This document shows positions 22,114 through 33,628 of a stretch of 64,000 nucleotides of DNA, one piece after another; the first letter of the stretch is position 1; each line of letters begins with the position of its first letter. The DNA comes from Corythucha ciliata (Eukaryota; Arthropoda; Insecta; Hemiptera; Tingidae), in contig JAWNBC010000095.1 in assembly GCA_038030265.1 (NCBI GenBank), forward strand, positions 186,001 through 250,000. Reading direction: 5' to 3'. The notes below the pieces were generated by a model. The model saw only the letters and a program-made list of their open reading frames with translations. It ran no database searches and was not told the DNA's origin. A program made the translations under genes and the position numbers.

Positions 22114-24827
22114 TTAGGAGAGTCCGTAGAGAGCTCGCTTCAATTTCAAGGCGTTTTCGTTATCGTGTCTTTGAACACCTTCCGGGATTTTAATGTATAT
22201 TTCCGACTCGACCGTGCCGTTTAAGAATGCCACCGGGATATCTAGTTGCCTTATCTCCCACGCATTCTTAACGGCGTATGAAAGAAGAAGTCTTAGCGTA
22301 GAGTACCTGACGACAGGGGAGTAGTTGTCGAACTTATGATCCTCCATATAGCCCTTCGCTACGAGTCTGGCCTTTTTTACACCATTAGGTTTTGATCGGA
22401 AAACCCACCTGGTTTCTATTGCTTTCTTCTCCGGTGGTAGCTCGACTGGAGTCCATGTTCCGTGCTCCTCATGGGCTTTAATTTCCTTTTCTATGGCCCG
22501 ATGCCAGCCGTCGTCGGCAACCGCTTCTTTGAATGTAACGGGGTCACTATTTATGTAAAGACAAAGCGCTTCGTACATTTCGTAGTCATCGTATCGGGAT
22601 GGAATTTTTTCATCTCTAACTGGACGATTGTGAGATAATTCACTTTGTACGATAGTAGATGTGTCACCTCGAGTCGTGACGTCATCTGTCACTATATCCT
22701 TTGAATCAGTTGGTGTTTGATGTGTTTCATTCAAGGATGTTCTTTCGCTCCTCCCGAAGACAAAATTGTTTTCGTCAAACTTTACATCTCTCGATAGATA
22801 AATCTTGTCCTCGATGGGGTTCCACACTCTGTAGCCGGATGGCCCGTTCCCGACCACTCTGACTTCCACGGCTCGTGAATCTATTTTGTCACCTCTGTTT
22901 GGTAGTCGATATGCCCACGCTCGACATCCGAAGACTCTTAGTTTTGATGGGTCGACTTTCCCCTTCAAGATCCTGCAAGGGATGTCACCCGAGAGACAAC
23001 TCGTTGGCGTGCGGTTTAGTTGATACGCCGCACTTCTAATAGCTTCACCCCACAGATGTTTTGGAAGTTTCGTCTCGGAGAGCATGGTTCTCACTTTGTT
23101 TAGGAGCGTTAAATTGGCCCTTTCGCTTACACCGTTCTGTTGGCTCGTGTAATGGAGTGTGTATTCCAGTCGGATTCCCTTCTGTTTGCAGAAGTTGGTG
23201 AATTTATTGCATTTAAATTCTTGAGCGTTGTCGCACCTGATGCGGCTTACTTTTTGTCCTTCCGCTTCTAACTCTCTTATCCGATTCATCATGTTGTCCG
23301 GAGCTTCCGCTTTGCTTTTCAACAAATACACAAAAACAAAATGAGAAAAATCGTCTATTATTACTTGGTAGTATTTTTCTCCGTTTTTCGAAGGCGTTCT
23401 TATCGGTCCTCCTACGTCTGTATATAGAAGTTCACCCACTCTTGACGATCTTGGCAGTGATTGTCTTTCAAACGGCAATCTTGTAGCTTTTCCTTCTCGA
23501 CATGGTCCACAAGGTTCCTTGAGTTCAGGATAGTTTAACATCCTCATGTATTGATTACAGGGATGTCCGTATCGACGATGCCAAAGTGAAGAGGTGTCCC
23601 CGATGTTGCATTCTTTCAACTCATTTTCAAAATGCACGACGAAAAGATTTCCCGCGACATGACATTCTATTTCCATGTTTTTGAATGAAATCACTCCTCC
23701 TTCTTGACTGAAGGTTACCTTCCCACCCTTGCTGTTTAACTTCTTGACTGATAAAAGGTTTCTGTTCAGGTGAGGCACAATTAAGGCTTTGAGTGTCACC
23801 TTCCTTCCGTTGACTTGGAGTTTTAACGTCCCGATTTCATCTGCCTTTAAAGTCGTCCCATCCGCTATTCTTATGGTGATCAGAGTTTGCAATGTCTCCT
23901 TTTCTGCCATGTATTTGACCGCATCAGCGCGTACGAGATGGTCTGTGGCACCGCTGTCAACAACAAATTCAAGGATGTTTTCGTTTTCAACTTTAGCTGG
24001 CATCGCCTCTGTGATGAATGAAATTTCGTCCTCTTCCTGGCAGTGCCCCTTTTCCAAAGTCGTGTAGGCTTCGTGGTTCTTGAACATAGGTTTTCTCCGA
24101 TTCCCCTGACTTGAGGCCTCCCTGCCTTTATTTTGACTGCGCTTTGGGCAGCTTCTCTTAAAGTGCCCTTCCGCACCGCATACAAAGCATTTTGGTCTTG
24201 ATTTCTGTGGTTTTCTTGCAACAAATGCACAGTCTTCCTTTTCTTCCGTTGTCAAGTTGGTGTCCTTGAACTTTAGTTCCGCATCCAGCAGCCGGCTTTT
24301 GACGAATTCAAGTGTAATCTTGTCGCCTCCCAGGGTTTCTATGGCTGTGATGACTGCCTCGTACTTTTCTGACATTGAAAGTAGCAGATAGCACGCCTTA
24401 TCCGAGTCATCCACCTTCGCCCCTGACGCCTCCAGCTTCCTTAAAAGAGTATCCATTTTGACAAAATGGTCCTGAAGATCACCAACGTCATACTTCTGTT
24501 TTAGAAGTTTCCTCATAACGAACAGTTTCGAAAAAGTCTTTTTCTCTCGAAGACATTTTTGAGTGCTGACATCATTCCCTCTGCAGTTCTTGCTCCTTTT
24601 ACGTACTCCAGGTGTTTATCGGTTATACATTGGACGATCATGTTCCTTGCTTTTTTGTCTTTCTTGTCGAAGGCCTCTTTCTCTGACGACGTCATACCTG
24701 CGAGTTGCGTATCCTTCACTTGAAGAACATCCACGACTCCCTCGCGTTCCAGTAGCGTTTCCACCCTGAAGCACCAGTTCGAAAAATTGGTGTTTGAGAG
24801 CTGTGGATACGGCACAACCGAAACCAT
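22114..24827 (-). pseudogene. Copia gag-pol, 5' part: Gag, protease, integrase, RT N-terminus
   Basis: A 104-codon frame (24827-24513) opens Gag (ATG then VSVVPYPQLSNTNFSNWCFR). An indel in a T/A run near 24520-24530 moves the frame, and an 800-codon frame (24516-22114) follows. In order it contains the zinc knuckle CFVCGAEGHFKRSC (~24190), the protease DSGATDH (~23950), the integrase HH-CC segment (SSLWHRRYGH ... CGPC) and its core with D, D and E residues (YTDVGGP, RCDNAQEF, NGVSERAN), and RT starting at WVFRSKPNG. It ends at YGLS, where another indel shifts frame. RT continues on the same strand in 22113-21947 and includes VDD. Dead through two frameshifts and the insertion. Confidence 0.9.
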
Positions 24828-25183
24828 TGCGAAACGTGTTAGGTCGTGCCACGTCTACTAACCCGACTCGCGATTTCCCGAAAGAAACTGAGACAAAAAA
24901 AGAAACTACCGAAACTTCTTTTTTTTTTTTCTTCTTCTTTTTTTTAACACGATTTTACTTTCCGTGGGTCTATAACCTGTGAAATTATGCACAATGGATG
25001 TTTTTGGATTAAACAGACGGATGAAAAATCATTTATTACTTCGACTTCGACACAATACAGGTTAGCAGGGGAGAGCCAGTGAACAACTTCCCTTGACTGT
25101 TATCTTATTTCTGACAACATTCTTCAACTGATATAAGAGAGAAAAGCGCATTTTTTTAAAAAATTCATTTTTTCAACACATAT

Positions 25184-25293
25184 GGCAACCTATTCAGTAA
25201 AATTTAGCGCCGGCGCTATCCACCCGTCCTCCTGAATTGGAACAATGTTTCACACAAACAAGACGAGTGGGCGCTAAGTTTCACTGAATTGGC
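25184..25293. repeat. Hairpin MITE-like repeat
   Basis: TTCAGTAAAATTTAGCGCC near 25193 pairs with GGCGCTAAGTTTCACTGAA near 25270, about 25 bp of stem with mismatches. No clear target duplication. It lies just outside the Copia element. Confidence 0.5.
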
Positions 25294-25409
25294 CTCACGA
25301 GTTGAATAATGACTAAACTTTATCGACGATTTTTTTCTATTTCGGCTTATGGAAATCGTCAGATTATATATTTTTCGTTGTCCTTAAATTATTTTCTTCA
25401 AAATAAACA

Positions 25410-25762
25410 AAAAATTAGCCACGCTCGAGAAGTCAAGATGACGTTTTTTTTTTTGTTTTTTTTTTTTTTACAAGTTTGTAGGCCTCCTCCGTCTTTGCGT
25501 CACTCTTAAATTGTCAGATTAGTGGAATATAGACTTTTTAGCATGTAATTAATTCCCACTTCCTTAATCTGACGCGCTCGAGAATGTCTGATGATGAATT
25601 TTTTTTTTACTAATCTGACGCTTCATCCTTGACGGGCGGCCACATATATAGGGCTCATATTTTTTTGGTGGAGGTACTCAACTAGGTACAAGGTATCCGC
25701 AGTATGTTAATCTAACGCGCTTGAGTAAATCCCGAAATACCCTCTTGGGCTCCCCTACTACC
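25410..25762. repeat. Satellite block, inverted copy of 28110-28460
   Basis: About 330 bp match the complement of 28110-28460, including GGCCTCCTCCGTCTTTGCG, TAATCTGACGCGCTCGAGAA, GACGGGCGGCCACATATATA and the GAGTAAATCCC to GGGCTCCCCTA end. A T-rich run at 25445-25470 is the complement of the A run at 28395-28412. Confidence 0.7.
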
Positions 25763-26712
25763 TGAGATTATTGTAAAATAACAAAAAAATATGAGCCCCG
25801 AGTTAGAATGAACAATGGGTATTTAGGGGAATTTTTTCGGTAAAAACTAAATCAAACTCGTCAACACACAGTCTATGTGCCACGATCGGTGACATTTACA
25901 ATGAAATCGGATCATATCAAGACGTCCACGCTTTGAGAATGAGTGTTTTCAAGTGTATATTGGTGTTTATTTTCTAAAATAAGTGTCCCTGATCGCGTTC
26001 CATCAACTTCATGGGGCAAATATTACATGGGCAAGACCGCCACGAGTTCATAAAGAGCCGCTCCGCTCCGTCCCTTGAAGACTGCGAAACAAGGACTTCA
26101 ACAAAAGTCGTCGCACTCATGCAGTTCTTGCACCACGGGTCTTACCGTTCCGTAGTGCCGGTACAAAAATTCATGAATTATTTCGTTTCTTACTTGCGAG
26201 AGATTATCATGTGAAATAAACGTTCATGATTTCTTAGGCCCTGTTTTCCCCAAGTAGCAGGATCGACCATGAAGAAACATTTTACCCATAAATACACAAC
26301 ATATCGGTAAAAAACACGACGTATTCCATAAAAAAAAAAAAAAGAGTGACGGATTTTCCGGGGCTTCCGTCACCCGGAAGAGAATTGGAGCTACTTGCGC
26401 ATGTTGAAATATCCGGAAAAGGAGTCCAACAACTCGCGCATGGTCGACCGTTTAAAATAAAGATTCTTCGGAGTAGTTGTGGGTTATTCACTTTAGTGAT
26501 GTCCTGTGAAACAATCCAAGAAACTCACTGGTGACAATTTTCTGGACATGCTTAGAGGAAGAAAGACTAAAACTAAAAGTTCAAAGAGGACTTGTAAAAT
26601 AAAAAACAACTTGACCTGAGGTTACTTTGTGGTTCACAAGGAGCACCTCCCACCATAACTACGGCCAACAAAATTCAAGCCCAAGCTTTCTCCATTCATT
26701 TTTATCTCTATG
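25763..26712. mobile_element. Inverted, one-end-truncated copy of the CATAGAG-ended element
   Basis: Matches the complement of 20669 to about 21780. It keeps the CATAGAGATAAA-type end (complement at 26701-26712) but stops at the satellite junction near 25763, so the other end is missing. Compared with the first copy it lacks the nested MITE, and a 75-bp internal segment (25868-25942) is in the opposite orientation. Confidence 0.75.
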
Positions 26713-26807
26713 ATTACGGCACCGCTTTTCCAGGAAACCAAGGCTTAACCCATATGTGTGACCATCAAGGCGAGACCAATAGTGCATTTTTTAAAATGAA
26801 ATGCACT

Positions 26808-27023
26808 ATAGCCCGTCAATAAGAACATGAACCCGTGGCCAGCGCACTCTCATTCGACTAGTTGCAACTTCTCTTCCTTCTAATTTCCATATAGAATTGG
26901 TTGTCCCACTGTTTACTAAAGATAAGTGTTATTATCAAGCCGAAGTTCCATTGAGGAGTAAGGAAAAATAGCAGAGGGGCTGAACACAGGAGGGCGAGGT
27001 CCACGTTTAACTTGACGGGCTAT
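26808..27023. mobile_element. MITE with ATAGCCCGTCAA ends
   Basis: ATAGCCCGTCAATAAGAACATG at the left matches the inverted right end ATAGCCCGTCAAGTTAAACGTG, a ~27-bp stem with a few mismatches. 216 bp. Target duplication not resolved. Confidence 0.6.
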
Positions 27024-27752
27024 GACAGTCTAGGATAAACAGTGGTTAGCATAAGGATGATGATAGAGCTCATCCTGCTGGTGGTTTTATCTGTAGTGAG
27101 CAATTATACCAACCCCAGATTGGTTACACGTTTCACCACGAGCTGAATGCCTTGGTTTTCCATATGACTTTGGTCACTACATAAAACTTTAGGCAAAGAT
27201 AAAACATAAATTGATACATTTTTTTTGATTAGTTTTGTCACAAAGAAACGTTTCGAAAAGTTCAACAAAATTTTCCGTACCATTTCAGCACGAGAAGAAT
27301 CATAAGTACTAACATGTTCGCTAGGTAAATCTTTTTAATTCACGATAGCCCTTTCCAATAAATACGGGATAGAGCCAATTTTTTTTTTTTTTTTTGGCTG
27401 TTAATCACTCATCATTAACATTGTAGCCCGCATTCACATGCGAACTTTGGTTTGGCTGAGCTGTGGGCGGTAAGTTCAAGCTTTGGGCTGCGAGAGCTAG
27501 AGCCCTTCATATTGGGGCGGTGGATAAAACCGAGATAACACAGAAATAAACTTCAAATCTTGTGTCGGTTAGCTGGTGAAGACTGCTGCTTGCGGTTTTG
27601 ATCCTGATTTGCTTTTTTAAAACGTCTTTTCCGGATTAATTTCATCTTGGAAATTCCACGAGAAGACACTGTCACCGCTGTACACTTTTATTTTAGATAA
27701 TAAATTTAAATTGATAACAGAAATAACCTCCACAGCTCAAGCCAACGATATA
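27024..27752. other. Intergenic, nothing recognised
   Basis: AT-rich, with a T run near 27380. A stretch at 27420-27490 (GCATTCACATGCGAACTTTG ... GCTGTGGGC) loosely resembles 8405-8450. No gene was found. Confidence 0.4.
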
Positions 27753-28105
27753 CAGGGTGGTTCCGTATAAGTGTGACAACAAATCGTGGGTAAAACTAGG
27801 TCAAAAGTGGAGTGAAATTGTATCTTCGGATGTGCCCTACGTCACTCCGTTCCGGAGTTATGATGATGATAGGAACATTTCCTTCAGGATGGAGACCATT
27901 TTATTGTTTGAAATAATCGTCAACACCCAGAACTCTGGCATTTTTGCGATAAATTCACGTGGCCTCCATAATTTGTGCGATTTACGAAAAGTCGCTGAGC
28001 CCAAACGGCTACAAATCACTTGCACGTGAATTTATGGAAAAAACGATAGATTTCTGGGTGTTGACGATTATTCCAAACAATAAAATGGCATCGATCTTAA
28101 TCAAT
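27753..28105. mobile_element. CAGGGTGG-ended fragment with internal inverted repeat
   Basis: It begins TATACAGGGTGGTTCCGTAT, the TA plus CAGGGTG start shared with several elements in this window. 27896-27960 and 28020-28095 are inverted copies of each other (around TTGACGATTATTCCAAACAA). It is cut at the satellite near 28105, so its right end is lost. Confidence 0.55.
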
Positions 28106-28109
28106 CTCT

Positions 28110-28460
28110 TAAAGGAGCCCAAGAGGGGATTTAGGGATTTACTCAAGCACGTCAGATCAACATACTGCGGATACCTTGAACCTAGTTGAATACCTCCACC
28201 AAATATGAGCCTTATATTTATGTGGCCGCCCGTCAAGGATAAAGCGTCAGATTAGTAAAAAAAAATTGACCATCAGACATTCTCGAGCGCGTCAGAGTAT
28301 GGAAGTGGGAGTTAATTACATGCTAAAAAGTCTATGCTACACTAATCTGACAATTTAAAAGTGACGCAAAGACGGAGGAGGCCTACAAACTTGAAAAAAA
28401 AAAAAAAAAAAAGTCATCAATGTCAAGAAGTCATCTTGACATTCTCGAGCGTGGCTATTT
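28110..28460. repeat. Satellite block, inverted copy of 25410-25762
   Basis: Contains GGGATTTACTCAAGCACGTC, GGCCGCCCGTCAAGGATAAA, ACATTCTCGAGCGCGTCAGA and an A run at 28395-28412. It shares order and orientation with the complement of the earlier block. Confidence 0.7.
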
Positions 28461-28497
28461 TTTTTATTTAGAAGGGAATAATTCAAGGATAACGAAA

Positions 28498-29911
28498 AGG
28501 GTGTTTCAGGACGAATGCTGTATATTTTAATATGTTGTAGTACTAAGTAATTGCGACCAAAATCACCCTACTAACATAGAGTCGCAAATGATTTCTCTTG
28601 AAGTTACATGCACATTTGTGTATTTTTAGCCACTAGCTGTTTTTCCTCTAAAAAGTCGTTACAACGACTAAACCTCTTTTTGTACCCTTAAACGGCTGAC
28701 CTTTTTGGAAAGATCACACAATTTTACTTCAGGAAATGTCGATGAACATCATTTTTTATCACAAAGTAAAGTTGGCTTTTGCTGATTATTCAGTTTAATA
28801 ACCTGTCTATAAAATTTTCAAAATAAAATGCACTAAAAGTGACAAAGGACAAAACTCCCAAAAAATGTACCCCCCCCCCTGACTGTCAACTTGTAAGATA
28901 TTGGGGGAAAACTTGGTATGTACTTTGAATAAATCATCCTAAAATGTATCCTAAACAACGCCTACGTATTTTAATCATTTCCAACAGCTGCTCTTTTGTT
29001 TTTCGTTTTCTTGTGATGCGTTTTTTCCAGAGTGAATATTTCTCACGCACTATCTGTACCAATTTCAGAAAGTGCAAAATCTACACGATGGAGCCGAAAT
29101 TAATCGCAATATTTTTTATCATTGGGTGTTCGAGAATCAGCATTCCGTTCCTCTTACTCTTTTCACGGACGAGGCCACGTTTACTCGAGAAGCATCAACA
29201 ACAGTCGAACTGGCGCAAATGGCAGGAGGAAAACCCCAATGCCACGATCGAAAATCAATTCAGCGCCGATTTTTATGAATGTGTGGCGTGGTACGATAGG
29301 GAGGGATCTTATTGGACCTCGTTAAACCGATTAATTAGCAAAAGCCAACAAAACTTTGTTATCAAACGCGTTTAAGGAAGGTTCACCTATGCCTTAATTG
29401 ATGACTTATTCTGTGTTTTTTCACACGTTAGGAACAATATCTCATAGAAAAATGAACCGATTTAAATTTTTCAAAAAACCATCGAAAGCTCACGACATGG
29501 AGATGTTTTACTGAAATTAGCGAAAAATTTTCACTATGATCACTTGGTCAGAAACTGGCGTTGACGTACACAGGAAAATTCGAAAACGCCTTTCTTCGCG
29601 TTTCAACGCGTTTCTTCATTTTTAACGAATTACTCACATTTTTGGAGGCAACTAAAATGATGATCATCGACATTTCCTGAAGAAAAATTGTGTGATCTTT
29701 CCAAAAAGGTCAGCCGTTTAAGGGTACAAAAAGAGGTTTAGTCGTTGTAACGACTTTTTAGAGGAAAAACAGCGAGTGGCTAAAAATACACAAATGTGCA
29801 TGTAACTTCAAGAGAAATCATTTGCGACTCTATGTTAGTAGGGTGATTTTGGTCGCAATTACTTAGTACTACAACATATTAAAATGTACGGCATTCGTCC
29901 TGAAACACCCT
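28498..29911. mobile_element. Tc1/mariner-like element with ~260-bp inverted ends
   Basis: 28498-28760 and 29654-29911 are inverted copies, starting AGGGTGTTTCAGGACGAATG. The right end is followed by a TA dinucleotide; the left flank does not show it cleanly. The interior encodes broken pieces of a DDE transposase (29072-29345). CAGGGTGTTTCAGG ends with TA duplication fit the IS630-Tc1-mariner superfamily (inference). Confidence 0.75.
29072..29345 (+). pseudogene. Tc1/mariner-type transposase fragment
   Basis: Pieces in three frames: LTLFTDEATFTREA (first DDE-type Asp region, ~29160), then WQEENPNATIENQFS (~29215), then FMNVWRGTIGRDLIGP (~29275). In insect transposases of this type the order is FTDEATFTR, W-DENPHAT, NVW-G-IG--LIGPY (family knowledge). 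Two frameshifts within ~200 bp and the absence of the rest of the catalytic core make it dead. Confidence 0.7.
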
Positions 29912-29916
29912 GTATA

Positions 29917-30600
29917 CAGGGTGGAAGGGTTTAAGTGTAAAGAAAAAAATTGGGTGAAATTAGACCTCATTTGCGATCGAAAACACCCCATAACCCATCG
30001 TCCGAAAATCAAAACCCTTCGAGATATGATTTTTCTAGCATCTTTTTAGGATAACATCATTTTCCTGGACAAAATGCGAGTAACTCGCGTCCCAGCTGAC
30101 ATTCTACAAATTTTGACGATGGATTTGGGAAGAGACACTCTTTCCTGTCAGGACTATCTATTTTCGTCAAAAAATAACTGTTTCTGTGTCCTCGGCAGCT
30201 CCTCAAAGTTTTGCGAAACAGGAATTTTTATTTTTTCAATGAAAGTCAATCACCAGTTGTCCATATTAAATCTCCGGCTATCGACTTTCGATGGATCAGA
30301 AAAACATCTTTAACGTGTCCCTTTCAAAATTACTTATGAGCGAACTTATTTATTTTATTACTTATTTATTTTTTATTATCGCCAATTACTTATGAATTGG
30401 CGATTTTTCGGCAGAAATGACAGTTTTTTTAGAAAAAAGAGTGATTTTTCTATTCAAAATCGCTTGTATTAACCTGTAAATACAAGCAATCCTTGCGAAT
30501 TTCAACGTGCGAAAAATAATTAAAACATCGTCTGAAGCGGTCCTTGGATTGTAACTGAATGTTAACGCTCACCTAAGCATCAAAAGATATCGTAGCCTCC
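29917..30600. mobile_element. CAGGGTGGAAG-ended fragment, inverted relative of 42390-43448
   Basis: It starts immediately after the Tc1-like element (TATACAGGGTGGAAGGGTTT). It matches the complement of 43030-43448 (AGACCTCATTTGC, GCGAGTAACTCGC, ATCGACTTTC). Its distal part (30415-30600) matches 42415-42600 in the same orientation. The right end is not recognised. Confidence 0.6.
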
Positions 30601-31230
30601 TGGGGTTTCGAGTTTTCTTTCATATTTGACTTTTCTGATGAGGAAGCGATTTTATTTTTCTTGATGGTTTTTTATTTCTCTGACGTTGCCTACAGCACTA
30701 TGGGATGGGGAAGTTTCGACTCATAATAAACCTTATCACCTTATCATCAACCCCTCGGAAAGTTTGACATTATTGATACAAATCCCAAGTTTTAGGGCAG
30801 TTAAGTGTTTTTCACATATTTTTAAAGTTTCACTACGTAATAATTAGTGTCGGGAAGACCTGATTCGCAATCGACAGGGGCTACTTGATTTTTTGAATCC
30901 GTCCGGCTTCAGATGAACATTATTTTCCTCAACTCTCTCTAGAATTCTAGATAACCAAAATGTCTTTTCCCTCCGGCGCAGCTCACGGTAAAAACACTTC
31001 GGGTAGTCAAATTAAATGGTTTATTTATGAGTTGATTATAATAAATTATGCCTTTGAAGTCATAAGAGACGTGTTCGACACATTTACACCCTCCAGAGAC
31101 CACCGTCAAAAGCACACGAATGTCGGGTTTGGTTTCTTCCGGGATTAGTCGAAATTGATGGCTTGCGGGTGATAAGCAAACTCGAGACACAGGGTACGGG
31201 GTACGGTGTACAGCACTTGTGAAACTCTGA
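30601..31230. other. Intergenic, nothing recognised
   Basis: The phrase TATGGGATGGGGAAG ... TTCGACTCATAA at 30697-30728 recurs inverted at about 31995-32045, hinting at a shared repeat. No gene call. Confidence 0.35.
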
Positions 31231-31234
31231 GTAT

Positions 31235-31549
31235 TGTTACGCCCCCTCCGGCGTAGCCAGGACGGGAATAGGGGGATCGGTAAAGAATTACTATTGTTCC
31301 AAGACGAACACGAATCCTTTTATTACTTTAAATACACCGAACGACATTACACTTCGCAAATCCACCAAAAACAGTCCTCCCTCCTTCTTGTCTTTACACT
31401 TTTATTTCCGCCGCTTGCCTCGCCCACCCCCCGGGTCGTCCTCCCTGCTCCCGGCTAATTCCTCTTTATTCTTATCCTTTTGGTCGGGGGCGGTCTGGCT
31501 CGCCGCCTTGAGTTGTTGATGGTGGGGGGGGGGGTCTCCTTTCCTTACA
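31235..31549. mobile_element. Solo LTR, 4-bp TSD GTAT
   Basis: 315 bp from TGTTACGCC to CCTTACA, flanked by GTAT at 31231-31234 and 31550-31553. No internal retrotransposon sequence adjoins it. TG...CA ends and a 4-bp duplication fit Gypsy or BEL LTRs left by LTR-LTR recombination. Orientation not established. Confidence 0.7.
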
Positions 31550-31993
31550 GTATCACTATCAATCATGAAAACTTATTTTCTGGCCGTTGAGTTCACAACA
31601 CTGTGTGTTTTTTTAAAAAGTTTTTGATGGGATTCAGTGTTCGGTGTACCAGAAACGGCTGCCCTTTCTTCTTTGACATATTCGTATTCAATTCAGCCGC
31701 TACAGTTTTTCTGCGATGACTGCAATCTACAAACATCATCGTAGAACAATATTAACATGGTTTTCTTTGAACCTGGCTTCTCCTTCTTTGTGAGCCTTTA
31801 CTTCGCCGGGCTGCAAGTTCACGAGCCATTCTTCTAATCTCCGAAAAAATAAGTAAATAAAACGGCGAGGGACTATTCACTTTAACCAAGACAAAAAATA
31901 TCTAAACGAAACGGTAGAAGTTGGAGACTAGACTCCTCCTTACTTCTTCTAAACAATGAAAGGGGGTGAGGTGGGTTCTAACCTTCTTATTTG

Positions 31994-32305
31994 TTATGAG
32001 TCGAATAACCTTTGAAAAATCGAACCTCGCTTCCCCATCCCATACGGCGAAATCTCAGGGAAAAGAAGAAGTAGAAGCGAAGCATTAACAAGCCAAAACC
32101 CTAAAAATAAAATACGGAGAGTTTCTAAATTCAGCAGATGAGTAAACATTTTCGACGTGATTGAGGCCAAGGTATATGTACATATAGACATCAGAGGTAT
32201 GCTCGTATCTAGGGACTCCTTGGCAAACGTTACGTCACCCGGGTTAGACCAACGATGTATAAAAGAACTGGATTGCTCATCACTGCTGATAAAGTCTGCC
32301 ATCAA
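31994..32305 (-). CDS. Unassigned open frame with a hydrophobic segment
   Basis: 103 codons starting MMADFISSDEQSSSF. A hydrophobic stretch LRILFLGFWLVNASLLLLLF near residue 70 could be a membrane helix. No domain was recognised and there are no splice signals of note. Its 3' end overlaps a short repeat shared with 30697-30728. It could be chance. Confidence 0.2.
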   Translation of the reverse strand: MMADFISSDEQSSSFIHRWSNPGDVTFAKESLDTSIPLMSICTYTLASITSKMFTHLLNLETLRILFLGFWLVNASLLLLLFPEISPYGMGKRGSIFQRLFDS

Positions 32306-33012
32306 ATAAGCTCCAAGTAGAGATTAATGTAGATGAGAGGGGTGGAGTTTCAAAGTAAATACGGGAAGAGAGTTGTGTTGCCATAACTACACAAGGAGAG
32401 GAGCAGGGTAATTGTTTATCAGGGGACGACCTCCACAACCCCACCAGTCCGCTGTGAGCAATCCAGGTTTACATATCGTTGGGTTAGACTTGAAATGAGG
32501 CGAGAGGTTCTACTGAAAAATTGTGATGTTATCGCACACGTGGGTAGAGATTATAGATACAGGTAAAAGCAATGTTTGATAAGACTGACGCCATTTCTGT
32601 TCTGGAAAACAAAACCGCTCAAAAAAAGTATATTTTAAAAATGTGTTTTTCTGTGTTTCACAAATTCTTTTAGTCAGCGTGCAATATAGAAAAGAAACGT
32701 GCATTACCGGCACGAGGAATATTGTTGTTCCAAACTTTGCATGCGCTAGGTGAGTGTTATTGTAAGAAATAACTTTATTTTATAGAATTCAAGGGTTGCA
32801 GTTCAGCTACTTTGATGTTTAATTCGAATCATGTTTCTTGTTAAACTTTGAAGGGCTTTCGACGCTCCAACATCTTACTCGTAATGCATTCGTATTCGAT
32901 AGTAAATAGTGTTTCTTTCCACCCTACATCGAACCATCATTGATTACAAATTTTCGGGCACATCCATAACGGCGTAGCCAGACCTTGTTCCAGGGGTGGG
33001 GCTTTTCAGGAG
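32306..33012. other. Intergenic, nothing recognised
   Basis: Mixed-composition spacer without a recognised gene or element. Confidence 0.35.
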
Positions 33013-33063
33013 CCATGTTTACATGGTACCCATGTTTACATGGTGGGAACCATGTTTACATGG
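33013..33063. repeat. Three tandem CCATGTTTACATGG palindromes
   Basis: CCATGT-TT-ACATGG occurs at 33013-33026, 33030-33043 and 33050-33063. Each is a perfect 6-bp stem, separated by 3-6 bp. Confidence 0.8.
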
Positions 33064-33628
33064 TACGTGTGTAACGTACATTACAATGTTGCATCATAAT
33101 CCTGCCTATTGCATTCAGGGAATAGTTCCAGCGTGAGGGCTAGGGTTGCCAGATACCCGAGGATCTATGTTCGGAGAGGGCCCAACTGGTTGTGTAATAG
33201 CCATTTACTGCTGTGTGAAACAGTCAGTTTTTTTTGGTGAATTAGCCGGTTTTTGAAAAATCATGATTCCGGGGGTTCCTGCTCTGTTCCAGGGATAAAA
33301 CTGCTGTTTTTGGTAAGTGAATTTCTGATTTGAGAAACAGCTTTTCTGACGTTGTCTGTGGTTTCTGAACATGAATGGACATTTCCATGATGAATAGCCA
33401 GTTTGAGGAGCCTATAACTGTTGCCGAACCTAGTTAGTTTATGTGGTGACAAAAAGTCAAGTTTTTTGACATTAGTGTCCTTCTCTGTGGGGAAATTGAC
33501 CAACAGCTTTGAGAACGGTGGTCTCTATTCCGAGTTTTGTGTTCCGTGAGAAAAATAACCTTTTTTTTTTCTTTCCAGTAAATTAACGACCTCGAAAACC
33601 GGCTTTTAAGATTATTTCTTTTCAGCTA

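Larger units (their letters stand above)
19590..25119 (-). mobile_element. Ty1/Copia LTR retrotransposon, complete ends, TSD TTCTT
   Basis: LTRs of 142 bp at 19590-19731 and 24978-25119 begin TGTGAAATTATG and end CTGACAACA, with essentially identical sequence. TTCTT flanks both sides (19585-19589, 25120-25124). The element reads on the minus strand. A purine tract GAAGGGGGG (complement of 19732-19740) abuts the 3' LTR. GGTTATAGACCC just inside the 5' LTR resembles the internal tRNA-iMet-type primer site of Drosophila copia (tentative). A 1270-bp DNA element interrupts the RT region at 20669-21938. Near-identical LTRs argue for a fairly young insertion. Confidence 0.93.

Noticed and set aside
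31235..31458. 74-codon frame in a GC-rich stretch
   Set aside because: Falls entirely within the solo LTR defined by GTAT duplications.
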